A DNA stretch of 64,000 bases from Azospirillum halopraeferens DSM 3675. GTDB taxonomy: Bacteria > Pseudomonadota > Alphaproteobacteria > Azospirillales > Azospirillaceae. Location of the stretch: assembly GCF_000429625.1 (NCBI RefSeq), contig NZ_KE386931.1:1-64000 (forward strand), given 5' to 3'. A program made the position numbers and the translations under genes. The stretch's first letter is position 1. Each line of letters opens with the position of its first letter. Below, piece by piece: positions 59,274-64,000 of this stretch. The notes beneath the pieces are model-generated. The model had not been told where the DNA came from, did no database searches, and saw only the letters and a list, made by a program, of their open reading frames with translations.

Positions 59274-59690
59274 TTATTTGACGACGGTTACCGGGACCTC
59301 GGCCAGGTTCAGAACCCGCGTCGTGGTGGAGCCCAGCAGCAGGTTCGGCAGCGGGCTCAGGCCCCGGCTGCCGATGACGATCTGGGTGCAGCCCAGCTCG
59401 GTCGCGTGCCGCACGATGGTCTCCGCGACACTGCCCAGCGCGATGTGGTCGTGGTGGGCGATGCCCGCGTCGCTCAACCTCTGGCGCGCGCCGTCCAGGG
59501 CCTTGCGCCCCTCCTCCTCATGATACGCATGCCGCTCCGCCTCACCGACGAAGTCGCTGACCGCGCTGGGCAGCGGGTGCTGCACGTTCAAAAGAAAAAC
59601 CTCGGCATCCGTTCTTGCGAACGTCTTGGCAATGTAGTCAACGGCGTGCAGAGAGGGTTCGGATCCATCAACCGGTACCAGGATTTTCAT
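59274..59690 (-). CDS. Universal stress protein (UspA family)
   Basis: A 138-residue UspA-fold protein. MKILVPVDGSEPS forms the first strand and Asp, and the C-terminal GSRGLSPLPNLLLGSTTTRVL matches the ATP-binding G-x2-G-x9-G-[ST] pattern. It should bind ATP as a dimer and act in stress survival. I chose ATG 59690, because the upstream ATGGAGAAAAGA contains its ribosome site; an ATG at 59702 is also in frame. It is divergent from tctC. Confidence 0.9.
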   Translation of the reverse strand: MKILVPVDGSEPSLHAVDYIAKTFARTDAEVFLLNVQHPLPSAVSDFVGEAERHAYHEEEGRKALDGARQRLSDAGIAHHDHIALGSVAETIVRHATELGCTQIVIGSRGLSPLPNLLLGSTTTRVLNLAEVPVTVVK

Positions 59691-60004
59691 TCTTTTCTCC
59701 ATGGTTCATCGAACGCCCCGAAGGGCCGCAGCGGTGCCGGAGCATGCCACCCCATTCCTGTATCCCGTGCATATGGCCCGGTATCCGGTCCATTGCAAGT
59801 AGAGTGCCAATAGGCGCCAAAGCCTTGAAGACCCCCGGCAGGAGCAGAGAGAAAGCTGTTGATTCCAACACTGCATGCCAGATACCGTATCCCAAGCGGT
59901 CAATCAGTGTCACCAATCATCAGTGCCATGCACAGGGAATGATGACTGCAAATCAGAAACCCGGGAGGATTGGGGTCCCGGCCAGTGAGGGAAGGAAACA
60001 GCAC
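59691..60004. promoter_or_regulatory. Divergent region between stress protein and tctCBA
   Basis: This 314-base gap contains CTGTTGATTCCAA (59856-59868), shared with the region near 58975, and a moderately AT-rich stretch around 59870-59945 that is suitable for the tct promoter. GAGGGAAGGAAA serves as the tctC ribosome site. No gene is supported here. Confidence 0.4.
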
Positions 60005-61030
60005 ATGAAAGTCGTCAAGCATCCGCGTCTTGCCACGGCGGCCACGTTCGCGACGGCGGTTCTCGGGGCGACCGCCCTGTCGGCGCTTCCGACCACTGCC
60101 TTCGCCTGGGAGCCGACCAAGTCGGTGGAATTCGTGGTGCCGGCCGGCACCGGCGGCGGCGCCGATCAGATGGCCCGCATGATCCAGGGCGTGATTCAGA
60201 AGAACAATCTGATGAAGCAGCCCATCGTCGTGGTCAACAAGTCCGGCGGCGCCGGTGCCGAGGGCTTCCTCGACATCAAGGGCTCCAAGGGCGAAGAGCA
60301 CAAGATCATCATCACGCTGTCCAACCTGTTCACCACCCCGCTGGCGACGGGTGTTCCCTTCTCCTATAAGGACATGACCCCGGTGGCCATGCTGGCGCTG
60401 GACAACTTCGTCCTGTGGGTCAACACCGCGTCCCCGTACCAGAGCGCCAAGGAATTCATCGACGCCGTGAAGACGGCCGGCCCCAACAAGTACAAGATGG
60501 GCGGCACCGGCTCCAAGCAGGAAGACCAGATCATCACCGTCGGCATCGACGCCACGGCGGGCACCAAGTTCACCTACATCCCCTACAAGGGCGGCGGCGA
60601 CGTGGCGGCGCAGCTCGTCGGCAACCACGTCAACTCCTCGGTCAACAACCCGATCGAGGCGGTGTCCCAGTGGCGCGCCGGGGCGCTGCGCCCCTTGTGC
60701 GTCTTCGACGACGAGCGCATCCCGCTCAAGGAGCCGATCGCCGGCACCCAGTCGTGGAACGACATCCCCACCTGCAAGGAGTCCGGCCTCGACGTCACTT
60801 ACACCATGCTGCGCGGCATCATGATGCCGGCCGGGGTCAGCAAGGACGTGGTCGATTATTACGTCGACCTCTTCCAGAAGGTCCGTGAGACCCCGGAATG
60901 GAAGGATTTCATGGAGAAGGGCGCCTTCAACACGACCTTCATGACCGGCGACGACTACACCAAATGGCTGGCGTCGGCGGACGAGCAGCACCGCAAGCTG
61001 ATGACCGACGCGGGCCTGGCCAAGAAGTAA
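60005..61030 (+). CDS. tctC: Tripartite tricarboxylate transporter substrate-binding protein
   Basis: A 341-residue periplasmic protein of the TctC/Bug family. Residues 1 to ~36 form a signal peptide ending AFAWEP. Family features are VEFVVPAGTGGGADQMAR, VVNKSGGAGAEG and IPYKGGGDVAAQL. It captures a carboxylate for the TctAB membrane part encoded downstream. The ligand is not predictable because Bug proteins bind diverse acids. ATG 60005 follows GGGAAGGAAA. Confidence 0.93.
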   Translation: MKVVKHPRLATAATFATAVLGATALSALPTTAFAWEPTKSVEFVVPAGTGGGADQMARMIQGVIQKNNLMKQPIVVVNKSGGAGAEGFLDIKGSKGEEHKIIITLSNLFTTPLATGVPFSYKDMTPVAMLALDNFVLWVNTASPYQSAKEFIDAVKTAGPNKYKMGGTGSKQEDQIITVGIDATAGTKFTYIPYKGGGDVAAQLVGNHVNSSVNNPIEAVSQWRAGALRPLCVFDDERIPLKEPIAGTQSWNDIPTCKESGLDVTYTMLRGIMMPAGVSKDVVDYYVDLFQKVRETPEWKDFMEKGAFNTTFMTGDDYTKWLASADEQHRKLMTDAGLAKK

Positions 61031-61110
61031 CGGCCCGCCACCGTGTGTCCCGGCCCCGGAGCGCCGCCTCCGGGGCCCCATTCGGGAGCTGACTCCCGGG
61101 GAGTTGGAAC

Positions 61111-61620
61111 GTGGATCACGAAACCGAAAGCAGCGCCCCGGTCGTCTCGAACCGGGTCATGGAAATCGTCGTCGCCGGGCTGTTCGCCCTGTTCTCCATC
61201 ATCGTCATGATGGACAGCGCCCGGGTCGGTGCCGGCTGGGCATCGGACGGCCCGGAGGCCGGCTACTTTCCCTTCTACGTCGGCCTGATCATGCTGGTCA
61301 GCGCCCTGGCCATCATGGGCACGGCGATCTTCCGGCAGACCAACGCCGACAGCGGCACCTTCGTGGAAAAGCACCAGCTTGCGCTGGTCCTCCAGGTGCT
61401 GGTGCCCAGCAGCGTCTTCGTCGCCCTGGTGTCGTTCCTCGGCATCTACGTGGCGGCCGCCATCTTCATCGCCTTCTTCATGTACTGGGTCGGCAAGTAC
61501 CCGGTGCAGAAGATCGTCCCCGTCGCGGTCGGGGTTCCGGTCGCCCTCTTCGTCGCCTTCGAGATCTGGTTCCTGGTGCCGCTGCCCAAGGGACCGGTGG
61601 AAGCGATGCTCGGGTTCTGA
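61111..61620 (+). CDS. tctB: Tripartite tricarboxylate transporter small membrane subunit
   Basis: A 169-residue inner-membrane protein with four hydrophobic segments, the standard TctB layout. It contains GAGWASDGPEAGYFPFYVGLI, typical of the family, near residues 35-55. The GTG at 61111 follows GGGGAG. It lies 80 bases after tctC and completes the membrane complex with TctA. Confidence 0.9.
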   Translation: MDHETESSAPVVSNRVMEIVVAGLFALFSIIVMMDSARVGAGWASDGPEAGYFPFYVGLIMLVSALAIMGTAIFRQTNADSGTFVEKHQLALVLQVLVPSSVFVALVSFLGIYVAAAIFIAFFMYWVGKYPVQKIVPVAVGVPVALFVAFEIWFLVPLPKGPVEAMLGF

Positions 61621-61775
61621 CGCCCGCATCACGCAGCGAAACGACCTGACACCAGTTTTTCGTGCCGCATTCCGCCCGTTGCGGGGCCGCCCGGCTCCCG
61701 GCGCACACCCCCCGTGCGCCCGGACGGCGGACAACGGGCGGGGCGGCTCCACCGGGCAGCAACAGGGAGGGTACT

Positions 61776-63299
61776 TTGGAAGCGCTCGGGTCACTTATAC
61801 AGGGCTTCGGCGTCGTCGCCGACCCCATGAACATCGTTTATATGTTCATCGGTATCACGCTGGGTGTCCTCATCGGCGTGCTGCCGGGTCTCGGCGGGGC
61901 CAATGGCGTGGCCATTCTCCTGCCGCTGACCTTCGGCATGTCGCCGACCTCGGCCATCATCATGCTGTCCTGCATCTACTGGGGCGCGCTGTTCGGCGGC
62001 GCCATAACCAGCGTCCTGTTCAACATTCCCGGCGAGCCATGGTCGGTGGCAACAACCTTCGACGGGCACCCCATGGCCCAGAAGGGCCACGCCGGCGAGG
62101 CGCTGACGACCGCCTTCACCTCGTCCTTCTTCGGCGCCTTCTTCGCGGTCATCGTCATCACCTTCCTGGCCCCGGTGATCGCCGCCTTCGCCCTGCAGTT
62201 CGGGCCGGCGGAATTCTTTGCGGTCCAGATGCTGACCTTCTGCAGTTTCGTCGGCATGGGCAGCGACTCCCCCTTCAAGGTGCTGTGTGCCATGATGCTG
62301 GGCTTCGCGCTGGCCGCCGTCGGCATCGACACGGTGACGGGCGAGCTGCGCATGACCTTCGGGTCGGTGGAGCTGCTGCGCGGCTTCGACTTCCTGATCG
62401 CGGTCATCGGCTTGTTCGGCATCGGCGAAATCCTGCTGACCATGGAAGAGGGGCTGGCCTTCCGCGGCAAGTCCGCCCGGATCAGCGCCACCGTCGTCTG
62501 GCGCACCTGGAAGCAACTGCCGAAGTACTGGGTCACCGCCATGCGCGGGTCCATCGTCGGCTGCTGGATGGGCATCACCCCCGGCGGTGCCACCCCGGCC
62601 TCGTTCATGAGCTATGGCCTGGCCAAGCGCTTCTCGCGCAACGGCAGCAAGTTCGGCACCGGTGAGATGGAAGGCGTCGTGGCGCCCGAGACGGCGGCCC
62701 ACGCCGCCGGCACCAGCGCGCTGCTGCCCATGCTGACGCTGGGCATCCCCGGCTCGCCCACCGCGGCGGTGCTGCTGGGCGGCCTGCTGATCTGGGGTCT
62801 GCAACCCGGTCCGCTGCTGTTCGTCGAACAGGCCGACTTCGTGTGGGGCCTCATCGCCTCCATGTACCTGGGCAACATCGCCGGCCTGATCGTGGTGCTG
62901 ACCACGGTGCCGCTGTTCGCCGCGATCCTGCGCATCCCCTTCAGCATCATCGCGCCGGTCATCGTGGTGATCTGCGCCGTCGGCGCCTACACCGTGCACA
63001 ACGCCTTCTTCGACGTGGTGCTGATGCTGGTGTTCGGCGTGCTCGGCTACATCTTCAAGAAGCTGTCCTACCCGCTGGCGCCGCTGGTCCTGGCGCTGGT
63101 GCTGGGCGACATGGCGGAAGGGTCGTTCCGCCAGGCCATGCTGGTCTCGCAGGGTGACCTGGCGATCTTCTGGTCCAACTACCTGGTCGGCGGGATCATC
63201 ACCCTGGCCCTGTTCATGCTCTTCTGGCCGGTGATCAGCACCTTCATCCGCCGGAAGTCCGGCACCACGGGCGGCACCGAGGCGGTCGCCGCGAAGTAG
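61776..63299 (+). CDS. tctA: Tripartite tricarboxylate transporter large membrane subunit
   Basis: A 507-residue protein with about twelve membrane segments. The conserved motif GVLIGVLPGLGGANGVA lies near residue 30, and FNIPGEPWSVATTFDGHPMA is a TctA hallmark. It forms the ion-coupled translocation channel. The TTG start at 61776 is chosen because AGGGAGG lies 5 bases upstream and the length matches the family; the longer frame from 61662 is Pro/Arg-rich and lacks support. It is the last tct gene. Confidence 0.92.
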   Translation: MEALGSLIQGFGVVADPMNIVYMFIGITLGVLIGVLPGLGGANGVAILLPLTFGMSPTSAIIMLSCIYWGALFGGAITSVLFNIPGEPWSVATTFDGHPMAQKGHAGEALTTAFTSSFFGAFFAVIVITFLAPVIAAFALQFGPAEFFAVQMLTFCSFVGMGSDSPFKVLCAMMLGFALAAVGIDTVTGELRMTFGSVELLRGFDFLIAVIGLFGIGEILLTMEEGLAFRGKSARISATVVWRTWKQLPKYWVTAMRGSIVGCWMGITPGGATPASFMSYGLAKRFSRNGSKFGTGEMEGVVAPETAAHAAGTSALLPMLTLGIPGSPTAAVLLGGLLIWGLQPGPLLFVEQADFVWGLIASMYLGNIAGLIVVLTTVPLFAAILRIPFSIIAPVIVVICAVGAYTVHNAFFDVVLMLVFGVLGYIFKKLSYPLAPLVLALVLGDMAEGSFRQAMLVSQGDLAIFWSNYLVGGIITLALFMLFWPVISTFIRRKSGTTGGTEAVAAK

Positions 63300-63318
63300 C
63301 CCGGACCGGGAAGCGGCG

Positions 63319-63335
63319 GGCGGCGCACCGCCGCC
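63319..63335 (+). terminator. Hairpin after tctA
   Basis: A 7-bp GC stem (63319-63325 with 63329-63335) around a 3-base loop lies 20 bases after the tctA stop and is followed by TTCC. It is a modest terminator candidate. Confidence 0.4.
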
Positions 63336-63362
63336 TTCCGTCCCCCGGACACGCCGGCGCCG

Positions 63363-63566
63363 TCACGCCGCGCGGCGGTCGGTGGAACGGCCCGGCCGGT
63401 TGCTGTTGGCCGGGCCGTGGCGGTCGGGGCGGGCCATGGCCCGGACGTCGGTCACGATCTCCCACAGGATGCGGGGATCACGGGTCACGATCTCGGTCAC
63501 CACCGTCGCCAGGGCGGCGACGGGGATGATGACGGCAAGGGCCTGGAGCGCGGTGTCGAGGGTCAT
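63363..63566 (-). CDS. Small single-span membrane protein (hypothetical)
   Basis: A 67-residue frame with one hydrophobic segment (LQALAVIIPVAALATVV, residues ~8-24), then an acidic/basic stretch and an Arg-rich tail (NRPGRSTDRRAA). An AGGGA site precedes the ATG at 63566. It would sit in the inner membrane with the basic tail in the cytoplasm. No family is recognised. It is convergent with tctA. Confidence 0.45.
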   Translation of the reverse strand: MTLDTALQALAVIIPVAALATVVTEIVTRDPRILWEIVTDVRAMARPDRHGPANSNRPGRSTDRRAA

Positions 63567-63743
63567 GGGGGTCCCTGGTCTTTGAATGCGCCGGGCGTCC
63601 GGCGCAGCGGCGCGGCAGGGATGCCGCAAACCGCGGCCGGGCTCAACGCGACCGCATGTCGCAGACCCCATGGCGCATACCGAATGCCACCGAAGGCTTT
63701 CAAGGGCGGATCAGACATTTCCGGTCGGACAAGGAGAGGCAAC

Positions 63744-64000
63744 ATGCAAGCCAAGCACGTCATGACGTCGCCGGTGATCACGGTGACCCCCGACACACCG
63801 GTGCCGGACATCGCGGCCCTTCTGCTGCAACGCCGCATCAGCGGCGTCCCCGTGACGGAAGCGGACGGCCGTCTGGTCGGCATCGTCACCGAGGGCGACC
63901 TGCTGCACCGCGCCGAGACCGGCACCGAGCGTCGCCGCTCGCGCTGGCTGGAGATCTTCACCGGCGGCCGCGGCCAGGCCACCGACTACGTGAAGTCCCA
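63744..64000 (+). CDS. CBS-domain protein, 5' part
   Basis: The first 85 residues of a gene that runs off the window. MQAKHVMTSPVITVTPDTPVPD and RRISGVPVTEADGRLVGIVTEGDLL make one full CBS motif, which binds adenosyl ligands in tandem pairs. The continuation toward ERRRSRWLEIFTGGRGQATDYVKS is typical of two-CBS proteins that often carry a BON domain further on. An AAGGAGAGG site precedes the ATG. Confidence 0.88.
   Translation, partial: MQAKHVMTSPVITVTPDTPVPDIAALLLQRRISGVPVTEADGRLVGIVTEGDLLHRAETGTERRRSRWLEIFTGGRGQATDYVKS

Overview
The window is GC-rich alphaproteobacterial DNA. Gene content (paired spermidine/putrescine-type and branched-chain-type ABC transporters, a TctCBA transporter, a B12-dependent diol dehydratase, many degraded insertion sequences) and codon style suggest a Rhodospirillales member such as Azospirillum. 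This is an inference from style, not a search result.

Layout. (1) 1-0.95 kb is a junction of debris: a 20-bp inverted repeat holding a perfect DnaA-box sequence, an IS3 orfA fragment, the T-arm and acceptor end of a tRNA, and the C-terminal end of a serine recombinase. (2) 1.0-24.25 kb is a catabolic locus: DeoR and AraC regulators, two SDR oxidoreductases, an isochorismatase-fold hydrolase, a class III PLP enzyme, a Pot-type ABC transporter, an APH-fold kinase, a B12-dependent diol/glycerol dehydratase with fused large and medium subunits, two PhyH-type dioxygenases, an acyl-CoA ligase, a Liv-type ABC transporter and a serine-beta-lactamase-fold hydrolase. The substrate is unknown. (3) 24.47-25.38 kb is a decayed IS5-family element, followed by a doubly frameshifted tyrosine integrase (25.44-27.14 kb). 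(4) 27.275-57.334 kb is an integrative mobilizable island bounded by a perfect 24-bp direct repeat; the right copy is the 3' end of tRNA-Gln(CTG) and its spill-over. (5) 57.3-64 kb is ordinary chromosome: tRNA-Gln, tRNA-Gly and tRNA-Asp, a methyltransferase, a gamma-carbonic anhydrase, a universal stress protein, the tctCBA operon and the start of a CBS protein.

The island. Its main cargo is a leftward gene series (47.25 to 32.74 kb): a 1724-residue helicase carrying a C-terminal DUF1998-like region, an SNF2 helicase, a 1280-residue N6-adenine methyltransferase, an HD dNTPase-like protein, a small SocA/YwgA-like protein and an HNH nuclease. The first three match the DrmA/DrmB, DrmD and DrmMI functions of DISARM phage defence, but DrmA and DrmB appear fused, no phospholipase-D DrmC is visible, and the last three genes are not part of described DISARM. 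This is the best candidate for a new system variant. A second candidate is a two-gene unit at 27.5-30.4 kb: a DUF6119/TIGR04141 protein plus a protein with an E-x-K nuclease-like motif. The right part holds mobilization genes (KfrA-like protein, MobC, relaxase, candidate oriT), a LuxR-type regulator and the island's intact integrase.

The decayed integrase outside the left repeat sits at nearly the same distance from its repeat copy as the intact one does from tRNA-Gln. This suggests successive islands stacked at one tRNA, and the catabolic locus could belong to the older one.
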